A DNA stretch of 64,000 nucleotides from Eledone cirrhosa (Eukaryota > Mollusca > Cephalopoda > Octopoda > Eledonidae), in NCBI GenBank assembly GCA_964016885.1, contig OZ024759.1, forward strand, positions 1,005,001 through 1,069,000, written 5' to 3'. Positions 13,206 through 27,949 of this stretch are shown one piece after another. The position numbers and the translations under genes were made by a program. The notes under the pieces are model-generated. The model had not been told where the DNA came from. It was given only the letters and a program-made list of their open reading frames with translations, and did no database searches. The stretch's first letter is position 1. Each line of letters begins with the position of its first letter.

Positions 13206-15835
13206 TAGTAACATGACAAAGTCTATATTAGTAACATGACACAGTCTATATTAGTAACATGCCAAAGTCTATATTAGTAGCATGACAAAGTCTATATTAG
13301 TAGCATGACACAGTCTATATTAGTAACATGACACAGTCTATATTAGTAACATGACACAGTCTATATTAGTAGCATGACAAAGTCTATATTAGTAACATGA
13401 CAAAGTCTATATTAGTAACATTAGAAAGTCTATATTAGTACCATGACACAGTCTATATTACTAACATGACAAAGTCTATATTAGTAACATGACAAAGTCT
13501 ATATTAGTAACATGACAAAGTCTATATTAGTAACATGACACAGTCTATATTAGTAACATGACAAAGTCTATATTAGTAACATGACACAGTCTATATTAGT
13601 AACATGACAAAGTCTATATTAGTAGCATGACAAAGTCTATATTAGTAACATGACACAGTCTATATTAGTAACATGACAAAGTCTATATTAGTAACATGAC
13701 AAAGTCTATATTAGTAACATGACAAAGTCTATATTAGTAACATGACTAAGTCTATATTAGTAACATGACACAGTCTATATTAGTAACATGACAGTCTATA
13801 TTAGTAGCATGACAAAGTCTATATTAGTAACATGACAAAGTCTATATTAGTAACATGACACAGTCTATATTAGTAACATGACACAGTGTATATTAGTAAC
13901 ATGACAGTGTATATTAGTAACATGACAAAGTCTATATTAGTAACATGGCAAAGTCTATGTTAGTAACATGACAAAGTCTATATTAGTAACATGACAGTCT
14001 ATATTAGTAACATGACACATTCTATATTAGTAACATGACAAAGTCTATATTAGTAGCATGACAAAGTCTATATTAGTAACATGACAGTCTATATTAGTAA
14101 CATGCCAAAGTCTATATTAGTAGCATGACAAAGTCTATATTAGTAGCATGACACAGTCTATATTAGTAACATGACACAGTCTATATTAGTAACATGACAC
14201 AGTCTATATTTGTAGCATGACAAAGTCTATATTAGTAACATGACAAAGTCTATATTAGTAACATGACACAGTCTATATTAGTAACATGACAAAGTCTATA
14301 TTAGTAACATGACAAAGTCTATATTAGTAACATGACACAGTGTATATTAGTAATATGACAGTCTATATTAGTAGCATGACAAAGTCTATATTAGTAACAT
14401 GACAAAGTCTATATTAGTAACATGACACAGTCTATATTAGTAACATGACACAGTCTATATTAGTAACATGACACAGTCTATATTAGTAACATGACAAAGT
14501 CTATATTAGTAACATGGCAAAGTCTATATTAGTAACATGACAAAGTCTATATTAGTAACATGACAAGGTCTATATTAGTAACATGACACAGTCTATATTA
14601 GTAACATGACAAAGTCTATATTAGTAACATGACACAGTCTATATTAGTAACATGCCAAAGTCTATATTAGTAGCATGACAAAGTCTATATTAGTAGCATG
14701 ACACAGTCTATATTAGTAACATGACACAGTCTATATTAGTAACATGACACAGTCTATATTAGTAGCATGACAAAGTCTATATTAGTAACATGACAAAGTC
14801 TATATTAGTAACATGAGAAAGTCTATATTAGTAACATGACACAGTCTATATTAGTAACATGACAAAGTCTATATTAGTAACATGACACAGTCTATATTAG
14901 TAACATGACACAGTCTATATTAGTAACATGACAAAGTCTATATTAGTAGCATGACCAAGTCTATATTAGTAACATGACAAAGTCTATATTAGTAACATGA
15001 CACAGTCTATATTAGTAACATGACAAAGTCTATATTAGTAACATGACGGTCTATATTAGTAACATGACAGTCTATATTAGTAACATGACTAAGTCTATAT
15101 TAGTAACATGACACAGTCTATATTAGTAACATGACAGTCTATATTAGTAGCATGACAAAGTCTATATTAGTAACATGACAAAGTCTATATTAGTAACATG
15201 ACACAGTCTATATTAGTAACATGACACAGTGTATATTAGTAACATGACAGTGTATATTAGTAACATGACAAAGTCTATATTAGTAACATGGCAAAGTCTA
15301 TGTTAGTAACATGACAAAGTCTATATTAGTAACATGACACAGTCTATATTAGTAACATGACAAAGTCTATATTAGTAACATGACAAAGTCTATATTAGTA
15401 ACATGACACAGTGTATATTAGTAATATGACAGTCTATATTAGTAGCATGACAAAGTCTATATTAGTAACATGACAAAGTCTATATTAGTAACATGACACA
15501 GTCTATATTAGTAACATGACACAGTCTATATTAGTAACATGACAAAGTCTATATTAGTAACATGGCAAAGTTATATTAGTAACATGACAAAGTCTATATT
15601 AGTAACATGACAAGGTCTATATTAGTAACATGACAAAGTCTCTATTAGTAACATGACAGTCTATATTAGTAACATGCCAAAGTCTATATTAGTAGCATGA
15701 CAAAGTCTATATTAGTAGCATGACACAGTCTATATTAGTAACATGACACAGTCTATATTAGTAACATGACACAGTCTATATTTGTAGCATGACAAAGTCT
15801 ATATTAGTAACATGACAAAGTCTATATTAGTAACA
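11825..15835 (+). repeat. 4,009-bp higher-order repeat, first copy
   Basis: Tags repeat exactly 4,009 bp downstream: CATCAC 12,005 to 16,014; CTATGTT 12,585, 13,955 and 15,298 to 16,594, 17,964 and 19,307; the unique TTAGAAAG change 13,421 to 17,430; GACGGTC 15,045 to 19,054. The TTAGAAAG change (CATTAGAAAG in place of CATGACAAAG) is seen only in these two places, which makes this a recent tandem duplication. Confidence 0.95.
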
Positions 15836-18800
15836 TGACACAGTCTATATTAGTAACATGACAGTCTATATTAGTAACATGACAAAGTCTATATTAGTAG
15901 CATGACAAAGTCTATATTAGTAACATGATACAGTCTATATTAGTAACATGACAATCTATATTAGTAACATGACACAGTCTATATTAGTAACATGACAAAG
16001 TCTATATTAGTAGCATCACAAAGTCTATATTAGTAACATGACAGTCTATATTAGTAACATGACAAAGTCTATATTAGTAGCATGACAAAGTCTATATTAG
16101 TAGCATGACACAGTCTATATTAGTAACATGACACAGTCTATATTAGTAACATGACACAGTCTATATTAGTAACATGACAAAGTCTATATTAGCAGCATGA
16201 CAAAGTCTATATTAGTAACATGACAAAGTCTATATTAGTAACATGACACAGTCTATATTAGTAACATGACAAAGTCTATATTAGTAACATGACAAAGTCT
16301 ATATTAGTAACATGACACAGTCTATATTAGTAACATGACAAAGTCTATATTAGTAACATGACACTGTCTATATTAGTAACTTGACAAAGTCTGTATTAGT
16401 AACATGACACAGTCTATATTAGTAACATGACAGTCTATATTAGTAGCATGACAAAGTCTATATTAGTAACATGACAAAGTCTATATTAGTAACATGACAC
16501 AGTCTATATTAGTAACATGACACAGTGTATATTAGTAACATGACAGTGTATATTAGTAACATGACAAAGTCTATATTAGTAACATGGCAAAGTCTATGTT
16601 AGTAACATGACAAAGTCTATATTAGTAACATGACAGTCTATATTAGTAACATGACACATTCTATATTAGTAACATGACAAAGTCTATATTAGTAGCATGA
16701 CAAAGTCTATATTAGTAACATGACAGTCTATATTAGTAACATGCCAAAGTCTATATTAGTAGCATGACAAAGTCTATATTAGTAGCATGACACAGTCTAT
16801 ATTAGTAACATGACACAGTCTATATTAGTAACATGACACAGTCTATATTTGTAGCATGACAAAGTCTATATTAGTAACATGACAAAGTCTATATTAGTAA
16901 CATGACACAGTCTATATTAGTAACATGACAAAGTCTATATTAGTAACATGACAAAGTCTATATTAGTAACATGACACAGTGTATATTAGTAATATGACAG
17001 TCTATATTAGTAGCATGACAAAGTCTATATTAGTAACATGACAAAGTCTATATTAGTAACATGACACAGTCTATATTAGTAACATGACACAGTCTATATT
17101 AGTAACATGACAAAGTCTATATTAGTAACATGGCAAAGTCTATATTAGTAACATGACAAAGTCTATATTAGTAACATGACAAGGTCTATATTAGTAACAT
17201 GACACAGTCTATATTAGTAACATGACAAAGTCTATATTAGTAACATGACACAGTCTATATTAGTAACATGCCAAAGTCTATATTAGTAGCATGACAAAGT
17301 CTATATTAGTAGCATGACACAGTCTATATTAGTAACATGACACAGTCTATATTAGTAACATGACACAGTCTATATTAGTAGCATGACAAAGTCTATATTA
17401 GTAACATGACAAAGTCTATATTAGTAACATTAGAAAGTCTATATTAGTACCATGACACAGTCTATATTACTAACATGACAAAGTCTATATTAGTAACATG
17501 ACAAAGTCTATATTAGTAACATGACAAAGTCTATATTAGTAACATGACACAGTCTATATTAGTAACATGACAAAGTCTATATTAGTAACATGACACAGTC
17601 TATATTAGTAACATGACAAAGTCTATATTAGTAGCATGACAAAGTCTATATTAGTAACATGACACAGTCTATATTAGTAACATGACAAAGTCTATATTAG
17701 TAACATGACAAAGTCTATATTAGTAACATGACAAAGTCTATATTAGTAACATGACTAAGTCTATATTAGTAACATGACACAGTCTATATTAGTAACATGA
17801 CAGTCTATATTAGTAGCATGACAAAGTCTATATTAGTAACATGACAAAGTCTATATTAGTAACATGACACAGTCTATATTAGTAACATGACACAGTGTAT
17901 ATTAGTAACATGACAGTGTATATTAGTAACATGACAAAGTCTATATTAGTAACATGGCAAAGTCTATGTTAGTAACATGACAAAGTCTATATTAGTAACA
18001 TGACAGTCTATATTAGTAACATGACACATTCTATATTAGTAACATGACAAAGTCTATATTAGTAGCATGACAAAGTCTATATTAGTAACATGACAGTCTA
18101 TATTAGTAACATGCCAAAGTCTATATTAGTAGCATGACAAAGTCTATATTAGTAGCATGACACAGTCTATATTAGTAACATGACACAGTCTATATTAGTA
18201 ACATGACACAGTCTATATTTGTAGCATGACAAAGTCTATATTAGTAACATGACAAAGTCTATATTAGTAACATGACACAGTCTATATTAGTAACATGACA
18301 AAGTCTATATTAGTAACATGACAAAGTCTATATTAGTAACATGACACAGTGTATATTAGTAATATGACAGTCTATATTAGTAGCATGACAAAGTCTATAT
18401 TAGTAACATGACAAAGTCTATATTAGTAACATGACACAGTCTATATTAGTAACATGACACAGTCTATATTAGTAACATGACACAGTCTATATTAGTAACA
18501 TGACAAAGTCTATATTAGTAACATGGCAAAGTCTATATTAGTAACATGACAAAGTCTATATTAGTAACATGACAAGGTCTATATTAGTAACATGACACAG
18601 TCTATATTAGTAACATGACAAAGTCTATATTAGTAACATGACACAGTCTATATTAGTAACATGCCAAAGTCTATATTAGTAGCATGACAAAGTCTATATT
18701 AGTAGCATGACACAGTCTATATTAGTAACATGACACAGTCTATATTAGTAACATGACACAGTCTATATTAGTAGCATGACAAAGTCTATATTAGTAACAT

Positions 18801-19840
18801 GACAAAGTCTATATTAGTAACATGAGAAAGTCTATATTAGTAACATGACACAGTCTATATTAGTAACATGACAAAGTCTATATTAGTAACATGACACAGT
18901 CTATATTAGTAACATGACACAGTCTATATTAGTAACATGACAAAGTCTATATTAGTAGCATGACCAAGTCTATATTAGTAACATGACAAAGTCTATATTA
19001 GTAACATGACACAGTCTATATTAGTAACATGACAAAGTCTATATTAGTAACATGACGGTCTATATTAGTAACATGACAGTCTATATTAGTAACATGACTA
19101 AGTCTATATTAGTAACATGACACAGTCTATATTAGTAACATGACAGTCTATATTAGTAGCATGACAAAGTCTATATTAGTAACATGACAAAGTCTATATT
19201 AGTAACATGACACAGTCTATATTAGTAACATGACACAGTGTATATTAGTAACATGACAGTGTATATTAGTAACATGACAAAGTCTATATTAGTAACATGG
19301 CAAAGTCTATGTTAGTAACATGACAAAGTCTATATTAGTAACATGACACAGTCTATATTAGTAACATGACAAAGTCTATATTAGTAACATGACAAAGTCT
19401 ATATTAGTAACATGACACAGTGTATATTAGTAATATGACAGTCTATATTAGTAGCATGACAAAGTCTATATTAGTAACATGACAAAGTCTATATTAGTAA
19501 CATGACACAGTCTATATTAGTAACATGACACAGTCTATATTAGTAACATGACAAAGTCTATATTAGTAACATGGCAAAGTTATATTAGTAACATGACAAA
19601 GTCTATATTAGTAACATGACAAGGTCTATATTAGTAACATGACAAAGTCTCTATTAGTAACATGACAGTCTATATTAGTAACATGCCAAAGTCTATATTA
19701 GTAGCATGACAAAGTCTATATTAGTAGCATGACACAGTCTATATTAGTAACATGACACAGTCTATATTAGTAACATGACACAGTCTATATTTGTAGCATG
19801 ACAAAGTCTATATTAGTAACATGACAAAGTCTATATTAGT
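15835..19840 (+). repeat. 4,009-bp higher-order repeat, second copy
   Basis: This directly follows the first copy. The three CTATGTT tags keep their spacing (1,370 and 1,343 bp). Part of this copy was re-used: tags 17,964, 19,054 and 19,307 reappear 2,796 bp downstream at 20,760, 21,850 and 22,103. Confidence 0.94.
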
Positions 19841-20399
19841 AACATGACAAAGTCTATATTAGTAACATGACAAAGTCTATATTAGTAACATGACACAGTG
19901 TATATTAGTAATATGACAGTCTATATTAGTAGCATGACAAAGTCTATATTAGTAACATGACAAAGTCTATATTAGTAACATGACACAGTCTATATTAGTA
20001 ACATGACACAGTCTATATTAGTAACATGACACAGTCTATATTAGTAACATGACAAAGTCTATATTAGTAACATGGCAAAGTTATATTAGTAACATGACAA
20101 AGTCTATATTAGTAACATGACAAGGTCTATATTAGTAACATGACAAAGTCTCTATTAGTAACATGACAAAGTCTATATTAGTAACATGACAGTCTATATT
20201 AGTAACATGACAAAGTCTATATTAGTAACATGACAGTCTATATTGTAACATGACACAGTCTATATTAGTAACATGACACAGTCTATATTAGTAACATGAC
20301 AGTCTATATTAGTAACATGACAAAGTCTATATTAGTAACATGACAAAGTCTATATTAGTAACATGACAAAGTCTATATTAGTAACATGACACAGTCTAT

Positions 20400-22400
20400 A
20401 TTAGTAACATGACAAAGTCTATATTAGTAGCATGACAAAGTCTATATTAGTAACATGACACAGTCTATATTAGTAACATGACAAAGTCTATATTAGTAAC
20501 ATGACAAAGTCTATATTAGTAACATGACAAAGTCTATATTAGTAACATGACTAAGTCTATATTAGTAACATGACACAGTCTATATTAGTAACATGACAGT
20601 CTATATTAGTAGCATGACAAAGTCTATATTAGTAACATGACAAACTCTATATTAGTAACATGACACAGTCTATATTAGTAACATGACACAGTGTATATTA
20701 GTAACATGACAGTGTATATTAGTAACATGACAAAGTCTATATTAGTAACATGGCAAAGTCTATGTTAGTAACATGACAAAGTCTATATTAGTAACATGAC
20801 AGTCTATATTAGTAACATGACACATTCTATATTAGTAACATGACAAAGTCTATATTAGTAGCATGACAAAGTCTATATTAGTAACATGACAGTCTATATT
20901 AGTAACATGCCAAAGTCTATATTAGTAGCATGACAAAGTCTATATTAGTAGCATGACACAGTCTATATTAGTAACATGACACAGTCTATATTAGTAACAT
21001 GACACAGTCTATATTTGTAGCATGACAAAGTCTATATTAGTAACATGACAAAGTCTATATTAGTAACATGACACAGTCTATATTAGTAACATGACAAAGT
21101 CTATATTAGTAACATGACAAAGTCTATATTAGTAACATGACACAGTGTATATTAGTAATATGACAGTCTATATTAGTAGCATGACAAAGTCTATATTAGT
21201 AACATGACAAAGTCTATATTAGTAACATGACACAGTCTATATTAGTAACATGACACAGTCTATATTAGTAACATGACACAGTCTATATTAGTAACATGAC
21301 AAAGTCTATATTAGTAACATGGCAAAGTCTATATTAGTAACATGACAAAGTCTATATTAGTAACATGACAAGGTCTATATTAGTAACATGACACAGTCTA
21401 TATTAGTAACATGACAAAGTCTATATTAGTAACATGACACAGTCTATATTAGTAACATGCCAAAGTCTATATTAGTAGCATGACAAAGTCTATATTAGTA
21501 GCATGACACAGTCTATATTAGTAACATGACACAGTCTATATTAGTAACATGACACAGTCTATATTAGTAGCATGACAAAGTCTATATTAGTAACATGACA
21601 AAGTCTATATTAGTAACATGAGAAAGTCTATATTAGTAACATGACACAGTCTATATTAGTAACATGACAAAGTCTATATTAGTAACATGACACAGTCTAT
21701 ATTAGTAACATGACACAGTCTATATTAGTAACATGACAAAGTCTATATAAGTAGCATGACCAAGTCTATATTAGTAACATGACAAAGTCTATATTAGTAA
21801 CATGACACAGTCTATATTAGTAACATGACAAAGTCTATATTAGTAACATGACGGTCTATATTAGTAACATGACAGTCTATATTAGTAACATGACTAAGTC
21901 TATATTAGTAACATGACACAGTCTATATTAGTAACATGACAGTCTATATTAGTAGCATGACAAAGTCTATATTAGTGACATGACAAAGTCTATATTAGTA
22001 ACATGACACAGTCTATATTAGTAACATGACACAGTGTATATTAGTAACATGACAGTGTATATTAGTAACATGACAAAGTCTATATTAGTAACATGGCAAA
22101 GTCTATGTTAGTAACATGACAAAGTCTATATTAGTAACATGACACAGTCTATATTAGTAACATGACAAAGTCTATATTAGTAACATGACAAAGTCTATAT
22201 TAGTAACATGACACAGTGTATATTAGTAATATGACAGTCTATATTAGTAGCATGACAAAGTCTATATTAGTAACATGACAAAGTCTATATTAGTAACATG
22301 ACACAGTCTATATTAGTAACATGACACAGTCTATATTAGTAACATGACACAGTCTATATTAGTAACATGACAAAGTCTATATTAGTAACATGGCAAAGTT
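20400..22400 (+). repeat. Re-copied part of the 4,009-bp repeat (offset 2,796)
   Basis: CTATGTT tags at 20,760 and 22,103 and GACGGTC at 21,850 lie 2,796 bp from 17,964, 19,307 and 19,054. Past 22.3 kb the offset becomes 2,819, equal to one extra 23-bp ACAG unit in this copy. New changes since copying include ATAAGTAGC near 21,747 and GTGACATGAC near 21,977. Confidence 0.85.
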
Positions 22401-23680
22401 ATATTAGTAACATGACAAAGTCTATATTAGTAACATGACAAGGTCTATATTAGTAACATGACAAAGTCTCTATTAGTAACATGACAGTCTATATTAGTAA
22501 CATGCCAAAGTCTATATTAGTAGCATGACAAAGTCTATATTAGTAGCATGACACAGTCTATATTAGTAACATGACACAGTCTATATTAGTAACATGACAC
22601 AGTCTATATTTGTAGCATGACAAAGTCTATATTAGTAACATGACAAAGTCTATATTAGTAACATGACACAGTCTATATTAGTAACATGACAAAGTCTATA
22701 TTAGTAACATGACAAAGTCTATATTAGTAACATGACACAGTGTATATTAGTAATATGACAGTCTATATTAGTAGCATGACAAAGTCTATATTAGTAACAT
22801 GACAAAGTCTATATTAATAACATGACACAGTCTATATTAGTAACATGACACAGTCTATATTAGTAACATGACACAGTCTATATTAGTAACATGACAAAGT
22901 CTATATTAGTAACATGGCAAAGTTATATTAGTAACATGACAAAGTCTATATTAGTAACATGACAAGGTCTATATTAGTAACATGACAAAGTCTCTATTAG
23001 TAACATGACAAAGTCTATATTAGTAACATGACAGTCTATATTAGTAACATGACAAAGTCTATATTAGTAACATGACAGTCTATATTGTAACATGACACAG
23101 TCTATATTAGTAACATGACACAGTCTATATTAGTAACATGACAGTCTATATTAGTAACATGACAAAGTCTATATTAGTAACATGACAAAGTCTATATTAG
23201 TAACATGACAAAGTCTATATTAGTAGCATGACACAGTCTATATTAGTAACATGACAAAGTCTATATTAGTAACATGACACAGTCTATATTAGTAACATGA
23301 CAAAGTCTATATTAGTAACATGACACAGTCTATATTAGTAACATGACATAGTCTATATTAGTAACATGACAAAGTCTATATTAGTAGAATGACACAGTCT
23401 ATATTAGTAACATGACACAGTCTATATTAGTAACATGACAGTCTATATTAGTAACATGACAAAGTCTATATTAGTAGCATGACAAAGTCTATATTAGTAA
23501 CATGACACAGTCTATATTAGTAACGTGACAATCTATATTAGTAACATGACACAGTCTATATTAGTAACATGACACAGTCTATATTAGTAACATGACAAAG
23601 TCTATATTAGTAGCATGACAAAGTCTATATTAGCAACATGACAAAGTCTATATTAGTAACATAACACAGTCTATATTAGT
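21250..23680 (+). repeat. 2,434-bp tandem duplication, first copy
   Basis: Six tags recur exactly 2,434 bp later: GGCAAAG 21,321 to 23,755; ATAAGTAGC 21,747 to 24,181; GACGGTC 21,850 to 24,284; GTGACATGAC 21,977 to 24,411; CTATGTT 22,103 to 24,537; GAATGAC 23,387 to 25,821. The ATAAGTAGC and GTGACATGAC changes are confined to this pair. Confidence 0.95.
22735..23680 (+). repeat. Copy of 10.2-11.14 kb (offset 12,540)
   Basis: The TAGTAGAATGAC unit (10,841 to 23,381) and AACGTGAC (10,985 to 23,525) both give an offset of 12,540 bp. The copy then stops at the 2,434-bp junction. Confidence 0.88.
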
Positions 23681-26110
23681 AACATGACACAGTCTATATT
23701 AGTAACATGACACAGTCTATATTAGTAACATGACAAAGTCTATATTAGTAACATGGCAAAGTCTATATTAGTAACATGACAAAGTCTATATTAGTAACAT
23801 GACAAGGTCTATATTAGTAACATGACACAGTCTATATTAGTAACATGACAAAGTCTATATTAGTAACATGACACAGTCTATATTAGTAACATGCCAAAGT
23901 CTATATTAGTAGCATGACAAAGTCTATATTAGTAGCATGACACAGTCTATATTAGTAACATGACACAGTCTATATTAGTAACATGACACAGTCTATATTA
24001 GTAGCATGACAAAGTCTATATTAGTAACATGACAAAGTCTATATTAGTAACATGAGAAAGTCTATATTAGTAACATGACACAGTCTATATTAGTAACATG
24101 ACAAAGTCTATATTAGTAACATGACACAGTCTATATTAGTAACATGACACAGTCTATATTAGTAACATGACAAAGTCTATATAAGTAGCATGACCAAGTC
24201 TATATTAGTAACATGACAAAGTCTATATTAGTAACATGACACAGTCTATATTAGTAACATGACAAAGTCTATATTAGTAACATGACGGTCTATATTAGTA
24301 ACATGACAGTCTATATTAGTAACATGACTAAGTCTATATTAGTAACATGACACAGTCTATATTAGTAACATGACAGTCTATATTAGTAGCATGACAAAGT
24401 CTATATTAGTGACATGACAAAGTCTATATTAGTAACATGACACAGTCTATATTAGTAACATGACACAGTGTATATTAGTAACATGACAGTGTATATTAGT
24501 AACATGACAAAGTCTATATTAGTAACATGGCAAAGTCTATGTTAGTAACATGACAAAGTCTATATTAGTAACATGACACAGTCTATATTAGTAACATGAC
24601 AAAGTCTATATTAGTAACATGACAAAGTCTATATTAGTAACATGACACAGTGTATATTAGTAATATGACAGTCTATATTAGTAGCATGACAAAGTCTATA
24701 TTAGTAACATGACAAAGTCTATATTAGTAACATGACACAGTCTATATTAGTAACATGACACAGTCTATATTAGTAACATGACACAGTCTATATTAGTAAC
24801 ATGACAAAGTCTATATTAGTAACATGGCAAAGTTATATTAGTAACATGACAAAGTCTATATTAGTAACATGACAAGGTCTATATTAGTAACATGACAAAG
24901 TCTCTATTAGTAACATGACAGTCTATATTAGTAACATGCCAAAGTCTATATTAGTAGCATGACAAAGTCTATATTAGTAGCATGACACAGTCTATATTAG
25001 TAACATGACACAGTCTATATTAGTAACATGACACAGTCTATATTTGTAGCATGACAAAGTCTATATTAGTAACATGACAAAGTCTATATTAGTAACATGA
25101 CACAGTCTATATTAGTAACATGACAAAGTCTATATTAGTAACATGACAAAGTCTATATTAGTAACATGACACAGTGTATATTAGTAATATGACAGTCTAT
25201 ATTAGTAGCATGACAAAGTCTATATTAGTAACATGACAAAGTCTATATTAATAACATGACACAGTCTATATTAGTAACATGACACAGTCTATATTAGTAA
25301 CATGACACAGTCTATATTAGTAACATGACAAAGTCTATATTAGTAACATGGCAAAGTTATATTAGTAACATGACAAAGTCTATATTAGTAACATGACAAG
25401 GTCTATATTAGTAACATGACAAAGTCTCTATTAGTAACATGACAAAGTCTATATTAGTAACATGACAGTCTATATTAGTAACATGACAAAGTCTATATTA
25501 GTAACATGACAGTCTATATTGTAACATGACACAGTCTATATTAGTAACATGACACAGTCTATATTAGTAACATGACAGTCTATATTAGTAACATGACAAA
25601 GTCTATATTAGTAACATGACAAAGTCTATATTAGTAACATGACAAAGTCTATATTAGTAGCATGACACAGTCTATATTAGTAACATGACAAAGTCTATAT
25701 TAGTAACATGACACAGTCTATATTAGTAACATGACAAAGTCTATATTAGTAACATGACACAGTCTATATTAGTAACATGACATAGTCTATATTAGTAACA
25801 TGACAAAGTCTATATTAGTAGAATGACACAGTCTATATTAGTAACATGACACAGTCTATATTAGTAACATGACAGTCTATATTAGTAACATGACAAAGTC
25901 TATATTAGTAGCATGACAAAGTCTATATTAGTAACATGACACAGTCTATATTAGTAACGTGACAATCTATATTAGTAACATGACACAGTCTATATTAGTA
26001 ACATGACACAGTCTATATTAGTAACATGACAAAGTCTATATTAGTAGCATGACAAAGTCTATATTAGCAACATGACAAAGTCTATATTAGTAACATAACA
26101 CAGTCTATAT
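23680..26110 (+). repeat. 2,434-bp tandem duplication, second copy
   Basis: This follows the first copy directly. The junction is visible after the CATAACACAG unit near 23,670: there it is followed by ACAG units leading to GGCAAAG, while the same unit near 26,095 is followed by AAAG units, the order seen at 11.1 kb. This places the duplication breakpoint at about 23.68 kb. Confidence 0.93.
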
Positions 26111-27400
26111 TAGTAACATGACAAAGTCTATATTAGTAACATGACAAAGTCTATATTAGTAACATGACACAGTCTATATTAGTAACATGACAAAGTCTAT
26201 ATTAGTAACATGACACTGTCTCTATTAGTTACTTGACAAAGTCTATATTAGTAACATGACACAGTCTATATTAGTAACATGACAAAGTCTATATTAGTAG
26301 CATGACAAAGTCTATATTAGTAACATGACAAAGTTTATATTAGTAACATGACACAGTCTATATTAGTAACATGACAAAGTCTATATTAGTAACATGACAC
26401 AGTCTATAATAGTAACATGACAAAGTCTATATTAGTAACATGACAGTCTATATTAGTAACATGACAGTCTATATTAGTAGCATGACAAAGTCTATATTAG
26501 TAACATGACAAAGTCTATATTAGTAACATGACACAGTCTATATTAGTAACATGACAGTCTATATTAGTAACATGACACATTCTATATTAGTAACATGACA
26601 AAGTCTATATTAGTAGCATGACAAAGTCTATATTAGTAACATGACAGTTTATATTAGTAACATGACAAAGTCTATATTAGTAGCATGACAAAGTCTACAT
26701 TAGTAGCATGACACAGTCTATATTAGTAACATGACACAGTCTATATTAGTAACATGACAAAGTCTATATTAGTAGCATGACACAGTCTATATTAGTAACA
26801 TGACACAGTCTATATTAGTAACATGACAGTCTATATTAGTAACATGACAAAGTCTATATTAGTAGCATGACAAAGTCTATATTAGTAACATGATACAGTC
26901 TATATTAGTAACATGACAATCTATATTAGTAACATGACACAGTCTATATTAGTAACATGACAAAGTCTATATTAGTAGCATCACAAAGTCTATATTAGTA
27001 ACATGACAGTCTATATTAGTAACATGACAAAGTCTATATTAGTAGCATGACAAAGTCTATATTAGTAGCATGACACAGTCTATATTAGTAACATGACACA
27101 GTCTATATTAGTAACATGACACAGTCTATATTAGTAACATGACAAAGTCTATATTAGCAGCATGACAAAGTCTATATTAGTAACATGACAAAGTCTATAT
27201 TAGTAACATGACACAGTCTATATTAGTAACATGACAAAGTCTATATTAGTAACATGACAAAGTCTATATTAGTAACATGACACAGTCTATATTAGTAACA
27301 TGACAAAGTCTATATTAGTAACATGACACTGTCTATATTAGTAACTTGACAAAGTCTGTATTAGTAACATGACACAGTCTATATTAGTAACATGACACAG
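26110..27400 (+). repeat. Continuation of the 10-12 kb copy (offset 14,974)
   Basis: GTTACTTGAC at 11,254 recurs at 26,228, an offset of 14,974, which equals 12,540 plus 2,434. This segment is thus the continuation of the 22.7-23.7 kb copy, pushed right by the 2,434-bp duplication. After about 27.4 kb the tag order switches to that of the 2.9-kb region (ACAATG unit near 27,441, compare 2,983). Confidence 0.88.
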
Positions 27401-27949
27401 TCTATATTAGTAACATGACAAAGTCTATATTAGTAGCATGACAATGTCTATATTAGTAACATGACAAAGTCTATATTAGTAACATGACACAGTCTATATT
27501 AGTAACATGACAAAGTCTATATTAGTAACATGACACAGTCTATATTAGTAACATGACAAAGTCTATATTAGTAACATGACAGTCTATATTAGTAACATGA
27601 CAGTCTATATTAGTAGCATGACAAAGTCTATATTAGTAACATGACAAAGTCTATATTAGTAACATGACACAGTCTATATTAGTAACATGACACAGTCTAT
27701 ATTAGTAACATGACAGTCTATATTAGTAGCATGACAAAGTCTATATTAGTAACATGACAAAGTCTATATTAGTAACATGACACAGTCTATATTAGTAACA
27801 TGACACAGTGTATATTAGTAACATGACAGTGTATATTAGTAACATGACAAAGTCTATATTAGTAACATGGCAAAGTCTATGTTAGTAACATGACAAAGTC
27901 TATATTAGTAACATGACAGTCTATATTAGTAACATGACACATTCTATAT

